Origin: Cryptosporangium minutisporangium
Lineage (GTDB): Bacteria; Actinomycetota; Actinomycetes; Mycobacteriales; Cryptosporangiaceae
Direction of reading: 5' to 3'
Assembly (NCBI RefSeq): GCF_039536245.1
Contig: NZ_BAAAYN010000040.1
Coordinates: 92,493 to 139,465, forward strand
Length of the DNA: 46,973 bases
Positions within the stretch are counted from its first letter, which is position 1; each line of letters starts with the position of its first letter. The position numbers and the translations under genes are program-made. This document shows, piece after piece, positions 30,213 through 38,325 of the stretch. The notes under the pieces are model-generated. The model ran no database searches and had not been told where the DNA came from. It worked only from the letters and a program-made list of their open reading frames with translations.

Positions 30213-32273
30213 ATGCGCTATCGGTTAGGTGTCGACGTCGGTGGCACGTTCACCGACGTACTGCTCATCGACGAAGACAGCGGCGAGTCCTTCCGCGCCA
30301 AGACCCCGTCCACACCGCACGACCAGTCGGTCGGCGTCCTCACCGGGATCGGCAAGGTGTGCGCCTCCGCCGGGACCACCGTGGACGCCATCGGCTCGGT
30401 CCTGCACGGGACGACCGTCGCGACGAACGCGATCCTGGAGGGCAAGGGCGCGCGCGTCGGCCTGGTCACCACCGCGGGATTCCGGCAGGTGCTGCAGATC
30501 GCCCGCTCGTTCGTGCCCGGCGGCCTGGCCGGGTGGATCATCTGGCCGAAGCCCGAGCCACTGGCCGCGCTGGAGCACACGGTCGAGGCGATCGAGCGGA
30601 TCGGCGCCGATGGGTCGGTCGTCACCCCGCTGGACGAGGACGACCTGCGCGGGAAGCTGCGGAGCCTGCGCGCCGCCGGTGTCGAGGCGCTGGCGGTCGC
30701 GCTGATCAACGCGTACGTGACCGCCCGCCACGAGGACCGCATCGCCGAGATCGCGGCCGAGGAGCTACCCGGGATCCCGGTGTCGGTCTCCTCCCGGGTG
30801 CTGCCCGAGCTGCGGGAGTACGAGCGGACGATCACGACGGTCGCCAACGGCTACGTGCAGCCGCAGGTGGCCCGCTACCTGGAGAACATGGGGCAGCGGC
30901 TGGACCGGAAGCTCTACATCCTGCGCAGCGACGGTGGCCTGGCGAGCGCGCCGGCGGCCGCCGCCAACCCGGTGTCGATGCTGCTCTCCGGCCCGGCGGG
31001 CGGCGTCAGCGGCGCGGTCTGGGCCGCTGCTCAGGCCGGGTACACCGACCTGCTGACGTTCGACATGGGCGGCACCTCGACCGACGTCGCGCTGGTGCAG
31101 GGCGGCGTGCCGCGGATCGGGCGGGAGACCAAGGTCGGTGACCTCACGGTCCGGTCGGCGTCCGTGGACGTCCGTACCGTCGGCGCCGGCGGTGGGTCGA
31201 TCGCGCACGTCCCCGAGCTCACCCGCGCGCTGCGAGTCGGGCCGCAGTCGGCGGGCGCCGACCCCGGACCGGCCGCGTACGGCAAGGGCGGCGCGGAGCC
31301 CACGGTGACCGACGCGAACGTCGTCCTGGGGTACCTGCCGTCCGAGCTGGCCGGTGGCGAGATCGCGCTCGATCGGGACGCCGCCCGTGCTGCGGTGGCA
31401 CGGATCGCGGACGGTATGGGGCTGGGCAGTGTCGAGAAGGCGGCGGCGGGCGTCGTCGACATCGTCAACGAGAACATGTTCGGGGCGCTGCGGCTGGTCT
31501 CCGTGCAGCAGGGCTACGACCCCCGTGACTTCGCGCTGGTCGCGTTCGGTGGGGCCGGGCCGCTGCACGCCAACGCGCTCGGCGTCCTGACCGGAGCCTG
31601 GCCGGTGATCATCCCGCCGTCGCCCGGCGTCCTCTGCGCCTACGGGGACGCGACCACCGGCCTGCGCGACGAGGCCGCCCGGACCTACATCCGGCGGTTC
31701 TCCGAACTGACCGACGCCGAGGTCCACGGGCTCTTCACCGAGCTCGCCGAGCAGGCGGTCGCCACCCTCGAGGCCGAGGGTGTCCCGCGGGAGGCCCAGA
31801 CCCTCACCTACCAGGCCGACCTGCGCTACCACGGCCAAGGTTTCGAGATCACGGTCGCGGTCGACCTGGCGGCGTTCGACCCGGCGGGCAACCCCGGCCT
31901 CTCGGCGCTCGGCACCGCGTTCGACGCCGAGCACCAGCGATTGTTCTCGTTCCTGCTGGACACCAACGAACACGAGCTGGTGAGCGCCCGCGCGGCGGCC
32001 ACCGGCCCGCGCCCGCACGTCCGCTCCACCGCACTGGCCGCAGGCGACCCCGACCCGGCCGGCGCCCTCCGCACCACGACCACCGTGTACGTCGGCGGCA
32101 GCGCAGGCGAGGCAGCCGTCTACGACCGGGAGAAGCTGCTCGCCGGCAACGTCGTTCCCGGCCCGGCGATCGTCACCGAGATGGACTCCACGACGCTCGT
32201 GCTGCCCGGCCACGCGGCGACCGTGCACCCCAGCGGTTGCCTGCTCATTCGTCCGGTATCGGAAGGAGTCTGA
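30213..32273 (+). CDS. hyuA: Hydantoinase/oxoprolinase subunit A
   Basis: 686 residues, ATP-binding subunit of the HyuA/HyuB (N-methylhydantoinase, oxoprolinase, acetone carboxylase) family. The actin-like ATPase motifs are RLGVDVGGTFTDVLLIDE at the start (phosphate 1), LLTFDMGGTSTDVALV (phosphate 2) and TVGAGGGSIAHV (adenosine). Further HyuA features are GAGPLHANALGV, GVLCAYGDATTGLRDEAART and a C-terminal beta domain (about 560-686). It uses ATP to open a cyclic amide or to carboxylate. The ATG at 30213 follows GGGGAGG. The B subunit starts one base after the stop, so the two are produced together. Confidence 0.95.
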   Translation: MRYRLGVDVGGTFTDVLLIDEDSGESFRAKTPSTPHDQSVGVLTGIGKVCASAGTTVDAIGSVLHGTTVATNAILEGKGARVGLVTTAGFRQVLQIARSFVPGGLAGWIIWPKPEPLAALEHTVEAIERIGADGSVVTPLDEDDLRGKLRSLRAAGVEALAVALINAYVTARHEDRIAEIAAEELPGIPVSVSSRVLPELREYERTITTVANGYVQPQVARYLENMGQRLDRKLYILRSDGGLASAPAAAANPVSMLLSGPAGGVSGAVWAAAQAGYTDLLTFDMGGTSTDVALVQGGVPRIGRETKVGDLTVRSASVDVRTVGAGGGSIAHVPELTRALRVGPQSAGADPGPAAYGKGGAEPTVTDANVVLGYLPSELAGGEIALDRDAARAAVARIADGMGLGSVEKAAAGVVDIVNENMFGALRLVSVQQGYDPRDFALVAFGGAGPLHANALGVLTGAWPVIIPPSPGVLCAYGDATTGLRDEAARTYIRRFSELTDAEVHGLFTELAEQAVATLEAEGVPREAQTLTYQADLRYHGQGFEITVAVDLAAFDPAGNPGLSALGTAFDAEHQRLFSFLLDTNEHELVSARAAATGPRPHVRSTALAAGDPDPAGALRTTTTVYVGGSAGEAAVYDREKLLAGNVVPGPAIVTEMDSTTLVLPGHAATVHPSGCLLIRPVSEGV

Positions 32274-32274
32274 G

Positions 32275-34164
32275 ATGGCCCGGATCCTCGAGTCCGCCAC
32301 CGAGCCGGTGACCTCCGTCGACGTCGACCCGGTCACGCTCGACATCATCGAGAACGCGCTGCGCAACGCCCGCTACGAGATGGACGAAGTGCTGTTCCGG
32401 ACCGCGCTCTCACCGGGCATCCGCGAGCAGCACGACGAGTTCCCGCTGATCGGCGACCCGTCCGGGCGGATGGTCGTGGGCCAGTTCGGGCTCTCGATCC
32501 CGGCGCTGCTCGACCGGTACGACGGCACGATCGGCGAAGGCGACGTGCTGCTCACCTCCGACCCGTACTCCTGCGACGGCGCGATCAGCCACGCCAACGA
32601 CTGGCTGGTCGTGATGCCGATCTACGTCGACGGGCGGGTCGTCGGCTGGTCCTCGATGTTCGGGCACATGTCCGACGTCGGGGGCAAGACCGTCAGCTCG
32701 ATGCCGACCGACGCGCACACGATCTACGAAGAGGGCGTGGTCATCCCGCCCTTCAAACTCTACGCGGGCGGTGTGCTCAACTCCGACGCGCTGCGGATCA
32801 TCCTCAACCAGGTCCGCCAGCCGGAGTGGAACCGGGCCGACCTCAACGGCATCGTCGCCGCGTGCCGGACGGCGTCCCGCCGGATCCAGGAGCTGTGCTC
32901 CCGGTTCGGCGTCGACACCTATCTCTCCGCCCTCGATGCGCTGCTGGACCGGAACTACCAGGCGATGAAGACGCTGCTCACGACGATCTTCGCGGACGGC
33001 GAGACGATCCGGTTCTCCGACTACATCTGCGACGACGGCGTCGGGTACGGGCCGTACGAGCTGACGCTGTCGCTGACCCGCACCGGGGAGAAGGTGCTGC
33101 TCGACTTCACCGGCAGTTCGCCGCAGTCGCCCGGGCCGATCAACTACTACCTGAACGAGAACCTGGCCCGGATGTTCTTCGGGATCTACCTGATCACGGT
33201 CGCCGACCCGCAGATCCTCTGGAACGACGGCTTCTACCCGCTGGTCGACGTCCACATCCCGGAGAACACGTTCTGGAAGCCGAAACACCCGGCGGCGCTG
33301 AACGCCCGCAACCACGGCGTCGGGCGGATCTTCGACCTGTTCGGCGGGCTGCTGGGGCAGAAGAACCCGGACCTGCTCAACGCCGCCGGGTTCTCCTCGT
33401 CCCCGCACTTCATGTACTCCGGGCACTACGTCGACGGCGACCGAGCCGGCGAGTGGTTCCAGCTGTACTCGATCGGCTTCGGCGGGATCCCCGGGCGGCC
33501 GATCGGCGACGGCCCGGACGGCCACTCGCTCTGGCCGTCGTTCGTCAACATCCCGTGCGAGTACCTGGAGTCGTACTACCCACTGCGGATCGAGCGCTGG
33601 GAGACCGTGCCGGATACCGGCGGGGCCGGGCTGCACCGCGGCGGCAACGGCGTCGACGTCGCGTACCGGTTCCTGCAGCCGGGGACGATCGCGATCCACG
33701 ACGACCGGTGGCTGACCTACCCGTGGGGCGTCAACGGGGGTGACCCGGGCTCGCGCGGGCGCAAGTGGATCGACCGGGCGGACGGGACCCGGGAGGTCCT
33801 GCCGTCGAAGATCCACGACGTGGCCGTGGGGATCGGGGACGTGCTGCACTTCGTGACCTGGGGTGGCGGCGGCTGGGGTGACCCGCTGGAGCGGGATCCG
33901 GCGCTGGTGGCCCTGGAGGTACGGCGGGGCCTGGTGAGCCCGGAGGGGGTCGCCCGGTACGGCGTCGTCCTCGACCCGTCCGGCGCGGTCGACGGGCCGG
34001 CCACCGACGCGTTGCGGGCGGGCCTGCGGGAGACCCGGCCGGCGCCCGCGGTGTTCGACATGGGGCCGCCGCTCGCGACGATCCTGGCGAACTGCGAGGC
34101 CGAGACCGGTCTGCCCGCCCCGCGGCCCCCGGCCGAGGCGGCGCGCGTCGTCACGTCCGAGTAA
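32275..34164 (+). CDS. hyuB: Hydantoinase/oxoprolinase subunit B
   Basis: 629 residues, the metal-containing partner of HyuA. Visible family motifs are DIIENALRNARYEMDEVLFRTALSP, HDEFPLIGD, GDVLLTSDPYSCDGAISHANDW, GWSSMFGHMSDVGGKTVSS, GPYELTLSLTRTGEKVLLDF, NYYLNENLARMFFG and GGAGLHRGGNGVDV. GGAAGGAG precedes the ATG. It completes the core ring-opening complex. Whether the substrate is a hydantoin, imide, lactam or 5-oxoproline cannot be read from sequence. A strong hairpin follows at 34170-34205. Confidence 0.94.
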   Translation: MARILESATEPVTSVDVDPVTLDIIENALRNARYEMDEVLFRTALSPGIREQHDEFPLIGDPSGRMVVGQFGLSIPALLDRYDGTIGEGDVLLTSDPYSCDGAISHANDWLVVMPIYVDGRVVGWSSMFGHMSDVGGKTVSSMPTDAHTIYEEGVVIPPFKLYAGGVLNSDALRIILNQVRQPEWNRADLNGIVAACRTASRRIQELCSRFGVDTYLSALDALLDRNYQAMKTLLTTIFADGETIRFSDYICDDGVGYGPYELTLSLTRTGEKVLLDFTGSSPQSPGPINYYLNENLARMFFGIYLITVADPQILWNDGFYPLVDVHIPENTFWKPKHPAALNARNHGVGRIFDLFGGLLGQKNPDLLNAAGFSSSPHFMYSGHYVDGDRAGEWFQLYSIGFGGIPGRPIGDGPDGHSLWPSFVNIPCEYLESYYPLRIERWETVPDTGGAGLHRGGNGVDVAYRFLQPGTIAIHDDRWLTYPWGVNGGDPGSRGRKWIDRADGTREVLPSKIHDVAVGIGDVLHFVTWGGGGWGDPLERDPALVALEVRRGLVSPEGVARYGVVLDPSGAVDGPATDALRAGLRETRPAPAVFDMGPPLATILANCEAETGLPAPRPPAEAARVVTSE

Positions 34165-34169
34165 CTGGT

Positions 34170-34205
34170 GTTCGTGCGGTCCGGCAGACGCCGGGCCGCA
34201 CGAAC
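34170..34205 (+). terminator. Strong hairpin between hyuB and amidase gene
   Basis: GTTCGTGCGG (34170-34179) pairs with CCGCACGAAC (34196-34205), and CCGGC (34181-34185) with GCCGG (34190-34194), loop AGAC, one mismatch between. It starts 6 nt after the hyuB stop and could end or dampen transcription before the amidase and P450 genes. Confidence 0.75.
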
Positions 34206-34223
34206 CGTCGTCGGGAGGATCCC

Positions 34224-34889
34224 GTGAGCGATCTGTCGAAAGACTATGGCGACGCCGGGTTCGGGCGGCCGCTCGACTGGGGGACGTCGCCCGCGGTCCT
34301 CGTGATCGACATGGTGCGGGCGTACTTCCAGCCCGGCGCGGAGCTCTACCTGGGTTCCCGGTCGTGCCTGGACTCCGCCGCCCGCGTAGTGACCACCGCA
34401 CGGCGGGCCGGGGTCCCGGTCCTCGTCACCCAGGTCGTCTACGCCGCCGACGGGGCCGACGGCGGGCTGTTCTACCGCAAGGTGGGCGCGCTCCGGCACT
34501 TCGCCGCCGGGGCGTCCGGGGACCTCGGTGACGTGATGCCGGAGGTGGCGCCGCAGCCCGGCGACGTGGTCATCACCAAGCAGTACGCCAGCGCGTTCTT
34601 CGGCACGTCGCTCGCGGCCACGCTCGCGTCCCGGCGGATCGACACGCTGGTGATCTGCGGCGTCAGCACCAGCGGGTGCGTGCGCGCGACCGCCGTCGAC
34701 GCGATCTCGTCCGGTTACGTCCCGATCGTCGTGCGGGAGGCCGTCGGCGATCGGGATCCGCGTCCGCACGAGGCCAGCCTGTTCGACCTGGCCGCCAAGT
34801 ACGCCGAAGTCTGGTCCGAAGCGGACGTCGTGCGGCGGCTGCGTGCCGGATCGGCCGGAACCGACGGGCGAGACGCTAATCGACGTTAA
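34224..34889 (+). CDS. Isochorismatase-fold amidase (N-carbamoylsarcosine amidase-like)
   Basis: 221-residue cysteine hydrolase. The triad is visible: Asp29 in VLVIDMVRAY, Lys119 in ITKQYASAFFGT and Cys152 in GVSTSGCVRATAVDAISSGY. The STSGCVRATAVDA stretch is typical of N-carbamoylsarcosine amidase and maleamate amidase relatives. These hydrolyse ureido or amide groups, giving ammonia and CO2 or acid, and would act on the ring-opened product of HyuAB. The start is GTG 34224 behind GGGAGG. It follows a hairpin, so its expression may be partly uncoupled from hyuAB. Confidence 0.9.
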   Translation: MSDLSKDYGDAGFGRPLDWGTSPAVLVIDMVRAYFQPGAELYLGSRSCLDSAARVVTTARRAGVPVLVTQVVYAADGADGGLFYRKVGALRHFAAGASGDLGDVMPEVAPQPGDVVITKQYASAFFGTSLAATLASRRIDTLVICGVSTSGCVRATAVDAISSGYVPIVVREAVGDRDPRPHEASLFDLAAKYAEVWSEADVVRRLRAGSAGTDGRDANRR

Positions 34890-34929
34890 CATGAGCCTCG
34901 CTTCGCCAACGACGGCGTGAGGAGTGGCC

Positions 34930-36198
34930 ATGACCGCGATCAGCGAGCGCCCCCGCGAGTACGACCCCATCGACATCAGCTCGCAAGTATTCTGGTCGAC
35001 CACCGCTCCCGAGCGTGAGCGCACGTTCGCGATCCTGCGGGAACAGCGGCCGATCTCCTGGCACCCCACCCCGGAGAGTGGGCTCGCCGACCAGCCCGAC
35101 GACCCGGGATTCTGGGCAGTCATGCAGCACGCGGACATCGTCGAGGTGAGCCGGCGCAACGACGTGTTCGTCTCCGGCAAGGGCGTGATGTTCGGCAACG
35201 TGCCCGAAGAACTGCTCGAAATGTCCCAGTCGTTCATCGCGATGGACCCGCCGCGGCACACGATCATCCGCAAACTGGTGAGCGCCGCGTTCACCCCGCG
35301 GCACGTCGCCCGCATCGAGGACCAGATCGCGGCGAACGCCCGCGTGATCGTCGCCGAGCTCGCGGAGCTCTTAGCCGCCGGCGGGGACGTCGACTTCGTG
35401 TCGCACTGCGCGTCCAAGCTGCCGATGCAGACGCTCGCGCAGATGATGGGCATCCCGGAGTCCGATTGGGATGCCGTGGTGACCCACGCGAACACGCTGG
35501 TCTCCGTCGCCGACCCGGTGTTCCTCGGCGACCGTGACCCGGTGGCCGTGCTGCTGGACGCGCTGTTCGCGCTGCACCAGGAGGCGCTCGAGCTGGCCGG
35601 TCGGCGCCGGGTGGAACCCCGCGACGACCTGATGACGAGCCTGGTGCAGGCCGAAGTGGACGGCGCGCGGCTCACCGACGCCGAGATCGCGGCGTTCTTC
35701 GTCCTGCTGTCGGTGGCGGGGAACGACACCACCCGCCAGACGACCAGCCACGCGATGCGCGCGCTGACGGTCTTCCCGGAGCAGAAGGAGTGGCTGCTGG
35801 CGGACTTCGACGGCCGCATTGGCAGCGCGGTCGAGGAGTTCGTCCGGTGGGCCACCCCGGTCATGACGTTCCGCCGTACCGCCGTCGCCCCGTTCACCCT
35901 GCACGGTCAGGAGATCGCCGCCGGGGACAAGGTCGTGATGTTCTACGCGTCCGGCAACTGGGACACCGACGTGTTCGACCACCCGGAGCAGTTCAACCTG
36001 GCGCGCAAGCCCAACCCGCACGTGGCGTTCGGCGGTGGCGGTGCGCACTACTGCCTCGGCAGCAACGTTGCGAAGGTCCAGTTACGGTGCCTCTTCCGCG
36101 AACTGCTGCACCAGCTCCCGACGCTGCGCGTGGGTGAGCCCGAGTACGTCGTCGGTGCGTTCATCCACGCGATCCGCAGGATGCCCTGCGAGTTCTGA
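34930..36198 (+). CDS. Cytochrome P450
   Basis: 422-residue bacterial P450. Oxygen-activating I-helix AGNDTT (263-268), ExxR at Glu303-Arg306, the substrate-recognition segment FIAMDPPRHTIIRKLVSAAFTP, and the heme loop FGGGGAHYCLGSNVAK with Cys375 are all present. The AMDPPRH form is shared with CYP124/125/126-type actinobacterial enzymes acting on lipids or terpenoids, a hint only. The ATG at 34930 has GAGGAG; a GTG two codons upstream is possible. No ferredoxin or reductase is adjacent. It would hydroxylate or dealkylate the substrate before or after HyuAB. Confidence 0.95.
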   Translation: MTAISERPREYDPIDISSQVFWSTTAPERERTFAILREQRPISWHPTPESGLADQPDDPGFWAVMQHADIVEVSRRNDVFVSGKGVMFGNVPEELLEMSQSFIAMDPPRHTIIRKLVSAAFTPRHVARIEDQIAANARVIVAELAELLAAGGDVDFVSHCASKLPMQTLAQMMGIPESDWDAVVTHANTLVSVADPVFLGDRDPVAVLLDALFALHQEALELAGRRRVEPRDDLMTSLVQAEVDGARLTDAEIAAFFVLLSVAGNDTTRQTTSHAMRALTVFPEQKEWLLADFDGRIGSAVEEFVRWATPVMTFRRTAVAPFTLHGQEIAAGDKVVMFYASGNWDTDVFDHPEQFNLARKPNPHVAFGGGGAHYCLGSNVAKVQLRCLFRELLHQLPTLRVGEPEYVVGAFIHAIRRMPCEF

Positions 36199-36241
36199 TC
36201 GGGCCGGCCGCCGGGCACAGGTCCGGCGGCCGGCGGATCAG
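36195..36241. terminator. Very strong bidirectional terminator
   Basis: GCCGGCCGCCGG (36203-36214) and CCGGCGGCCGGC (36223-36234) are perfect 12-bp arms with an 8-nt loop. An outer helix CTGATC (36195-36200) with GATCAG (36236-36241) adds 6 bp. It contains both stops of the converging P450 and Cys-rich protein genes. Confidence 0.85.
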
Positions 36242-36510
36242 GACGAGTGCGCGAGGGTCTTGGTGCGGTTCCGGAAGAGCCAGAAGCCCAGCGCCCGCGG
36301 CATCCGCCGGGGACGCGACTGGGCGACGTAGGGCTGCCAGACCGAGCGCAGGTGCTCCGGTACCTCGCTGTCGCTGAGGTGGCGGTTGCACGAGTCGCAC
36401 GGAACCCGTTCCAGTGCCGCGTAGAGCGCCTTGGCGGTACGGGCCGCTTCGACGCGCTCGTACCAGTCGCAGCAGCGGTCCGACTGCCCTAACTCGGACG
36501 TGTGGGGCAT
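36238..36510 (-). CDS. Small Cys-rich protein, unknown function
   Basis: 90 residues. Cysteines come in two pairs, Cys13-Cys14 and Cys38-Asp-Ser-Cys41, with His44 close by, which suggests a zinc or iron-sulfur centre. The spacing (CC, 23 residues, CxxC) does not match WhiB (lacks the fourth C-x5-C). The C-terminus is basic (SRPRRMPRALGFWLFRNRT). The ATG at 36510 follows GAAGGGA; an ATG at 36558 (MIGPGF) is a longer alternative without a good ribosome site. It shares a terminator with the P450 gene. Family not recognised. Confidence 0.65.
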   Translation of the reverse strand: MPHTSELGQSDRCCDWYERVEAARTAKALYAALERVPCDSCNRHLSDSEVPEHLRSVWQPYVAQSRPRRMPRALGFWLFRNRTKTLAHSS

Positions 36511-36570
36511 GAACAGTGTCCCTTCGACGGCGGCGTCGATGAATCCTGGCCCGATCATGCCTGCTGTTGT

Positions 36571-36609
36571 GATTTCTGTCTCGATGATCGGTGTGCCCGA
36601 TAAGAAATC
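36571..36609. repeat. Short inverted repeat upstream of Cys-rich protein
   Basis: GATTTCT (36571-36577) and AGAAATC (36603-36609) are exact arms with a 25-nt spacer in the gap between two minus-strand genes. AT-rich relative to its context; possible operator. Confidence 0.3.
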
Positions 36610-36614
36610 CGCGG

Positions 36615-37394
36615 TCAGAAGCCCGGGAAGACCGCGCGCAGGGCGTCCAGGTCCACGTTCTGGGCCGTGACCGACGGACTGTGAGCGGGATCCAGGCGAC
36701 CGTAGAGCAGCCGCAGGAACGCCTCCGCCGGCAGGTCGAGCGAGCCGGTGCTCTCGCCGCCGTCCCACGGCTCCAGCGCGACCTGCTCGCCCAGGACCAG
36801 CGCGTACTCCCGGTCCGGGTCGGTGAGCGTGACGTGGATCCGCCCGGCCGGGCCGGGCTTGCCCGCGAACCGGACGAGCTGCTGAGCGACGTCGAGCACG
36901 ATGCCGACGGCGTCGGGCAGCACGGTGGCGGAGGGGTCGAGCATCACCTCGACGTCCCAGACGTGCACGGCGTGCTCGGACAGCCGCGAGGAGACGAACC
37001 CGGCGACGTCGCTCGGCCCGCTCCAGAGCGCGAACGTGAGCGACGCGCGCTGGTCGGCGTCGAGCGCCTCGACCTTCTCGACGAGACGCGCGTCCGCGGT
37101 GAGCACGTCCGCCGCCTGCGCGTCCGGGGTCTTGGCGTCCCACACCGCCCAGATCGCCTGGAAATCCTCCTGCACCGGCGGCTCTTGACCGTTGACGGCC
37201 GCGTCGAAGAGCAGCTCGTTGATCTCGGCGCCGGACCCGAGGTGGGACAGCACCTGGGCGATCGTCCACTCGGACGGGTAGCCGGGGCTGCGGACCTGGT
37301 CGGCGGTGAGCGGGGCGGCGACGGCGCGGAGCCGGTCGTGCGAGGCGCGGAGTGCGGCGATGCGGGTGCGGGCCTCGGCGTCAGAAGTGCTCAT
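36615..37394 (-). CDS. DinB-like / mycothiol-dependent maleylpyruvate isomerase family protein
   Basis: 259 residues with the N-terminal four-helix DinB-like fold (TIGR03083 type): ASHDRLRAVAAPLTADQVRSP, EWTIAQVLSHLGSGAEINE and FVSSRLSEHAVHVWDVEVML. The three expected metal ligands fit His in LSHLG, Glu/Asp of the second helix, and His in EHAVHVWDV. The C-terminal part (about 180-259) is the SCP2-like domain of these proteins. Relatives include mycothiol-dependent isomerases and transferases; actinobacteria use mycothiol. The ATG at 37394 is used. It is followed downstream on the same strand by the Cys-rich protein gene. Exact activity unknown. Confidence 0.87.
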   Translation of the reverse strand: MSTSDAEARTRIAALRASHDRLRAVAAPLTADQVRSPGYPSEWTIAQVLSHLGSGAEINELLFDAAVNGQEPPVQEDFQAIWAVWDAKTPDAQAADVLTADARLVEKVEALDADQRASLTFALWSGPSDVAGFVSSRLSEHAVHVWDVEVMLDPSATVLPDAVGIVLDVAQQLVRFAGKPGPAGRIHVTLTDPDREYALVLGEQVALEPWDGGESTGSLDLPAEAFLRLLYGRLDPAHSPSVTAQNVDLDALRAVFPGF

Positions 37395-37454
37395 GGCGTC
37401 ACTGTAGGACGCCGACCGTGCGCGCGGCCGGGCCCCGCCGCCGGGCCCAGGCGG

Positions 37455-38237
37455 TCACGGCGTCGCGACGACCACCTCGGTGCCGGCCCGGCGGATCTCG
37501 TCCAGCCCTGCCGGGTCGGCCGTCGAGTCGGTGACCAGCACCGAGACGTCGGTGACCGGGCAGATCCCGGCCAGGTACACGCGCCCGACCTTCGAGCCGT
37601 CCGCCACCACGATCACCCGCTCGGCGCGGCGGATCAGGCACGCGTTGGTGTGCGCCTCGATCTCGTCGTGGGTGGTCAGGCCACCGCGGGCGCTGATGCC
37701 GTCCACCCCGACGACCGCGACCTGGATGTTCAGCCCCTCCAGCGTCCGGTCGGCGATCGGCCCGACCAGCTCGTAGGACTGGGTCCGGGAGACACCACCG
37801 GTCATGATCAGCTTCAGCCGCGGCCGCAGCGCGAGCTCGGAGGCGACGTTCAGCGCGTTGGTGACGACCGTGAGGTCCACCCGCTCGGCCAGCAGCCGGG
37901 CCAGCAGGTGCGTCGTCGTGCCGCCGGTCAGCCCGAGCGTCAGCGGCCCTTTCGGCAGCAGCGCCGCCGCGCGCCGGGCGACCAGCGCCTTCGCGTCCCG
38001 GTTCTGCCCGGCCCGGTACCGCACCGGGAGCTCGTACGCCACGTCCACTGCGACCGCACCGCCGTGCGTCCGGGAGAGCAGCTTCTGGTCCTCCAGGATC
38101 TGCAGGTCGCGGCGGATCGTCGCCGCGGAAACCGCGAACTCGTCGGCCAGCACGCCCGCATCCACCGAACCGTCGGCGGCCAGCCGCTGCAGGACGACCG
38201 ACACCCGCTCGGCGCGGCGCAGGGAACTCCGCGGCAC
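37455..38237 (-). CDS. DeoR-family sugar-phosphate-responsive repressor
   Basis: 260 residues. N-terminal HTH: RRAERVSVVLQRLAADGSVD, VLADEFAVSAATIRRDLQILED, LSRTHGGAV. The effector domain (about 75-255) has the sugar-phosphate site LTLGLTGGTTTHLLA, LTVVTNALNVASEL, LKLIMTGGVSR, VAVVGVDGISARGGLTTHDE and VIVVADGSKVGR. The GTG at 38237 follows GAGGGGG with good spacing; further upstream starts would extend into the promoter of the divergent isomerase gene. Its likely effector is a phosphorylated hexose or amino sugar handled by the adjoining genes, and its targets the two divergent promoters at 38.3 and 40.2 kb. Confidence 0.92.
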   Translation of the reverse strand: MPRSSLRRAERVSVVLQRLAADGSVDAGVLADEFAVSAATIRRDLQILEDQKLLSRTHGGAVAVDVAYELPVRYRAGQNRDAKALVARRAAALLPKGPLTLGLTGGTTTHLLARLLAERVDLTVVTNALNVASELALRPRLKLIMTGGVSRTQSYELVGPIADRTLEGLNIQVAVVGVDGISARGGLTTHDEIEAHTNACLIRRAERVIVVADGSKVGRVYLAGICPVTDVSVLVTDSTADPAGLDEIRRAGTEVVVATP

Positions 38238-38289
38238 CCGGTACCCCCTCGACTCGCGCAGTTCAGTCTGCACGTTTGCGTTCGAATCT

Positions 38290-38317
38290 TTGTCCAACGC
38301 GCACAACCGAGCATAAT
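38290..38317 (+). promoter_or_regulatory. Promoter of SIS isomerase gene
   Basis: TTGTCC (38290-38295), 16-nt spacer, CATAAT (38312-38317, five of six matches to TATAAT). The ATG at 38326 lies only 8 nt after the -10 box, so the message is probably leaderless. The DeoR operator should overlap this region (TTTG/TTCGAA/TTTG motifs at 38276-38292). Confidence 0.6.
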
Positions 38318-38325
38318 CCTCGGTC

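Noticed and set aside
36238-36510. WhiB-type iron-sulfur regulator
   Set aside because: The cysteine spacing (CC, CxxC) lacks the C-x5-C and G(V/I)WGG features.
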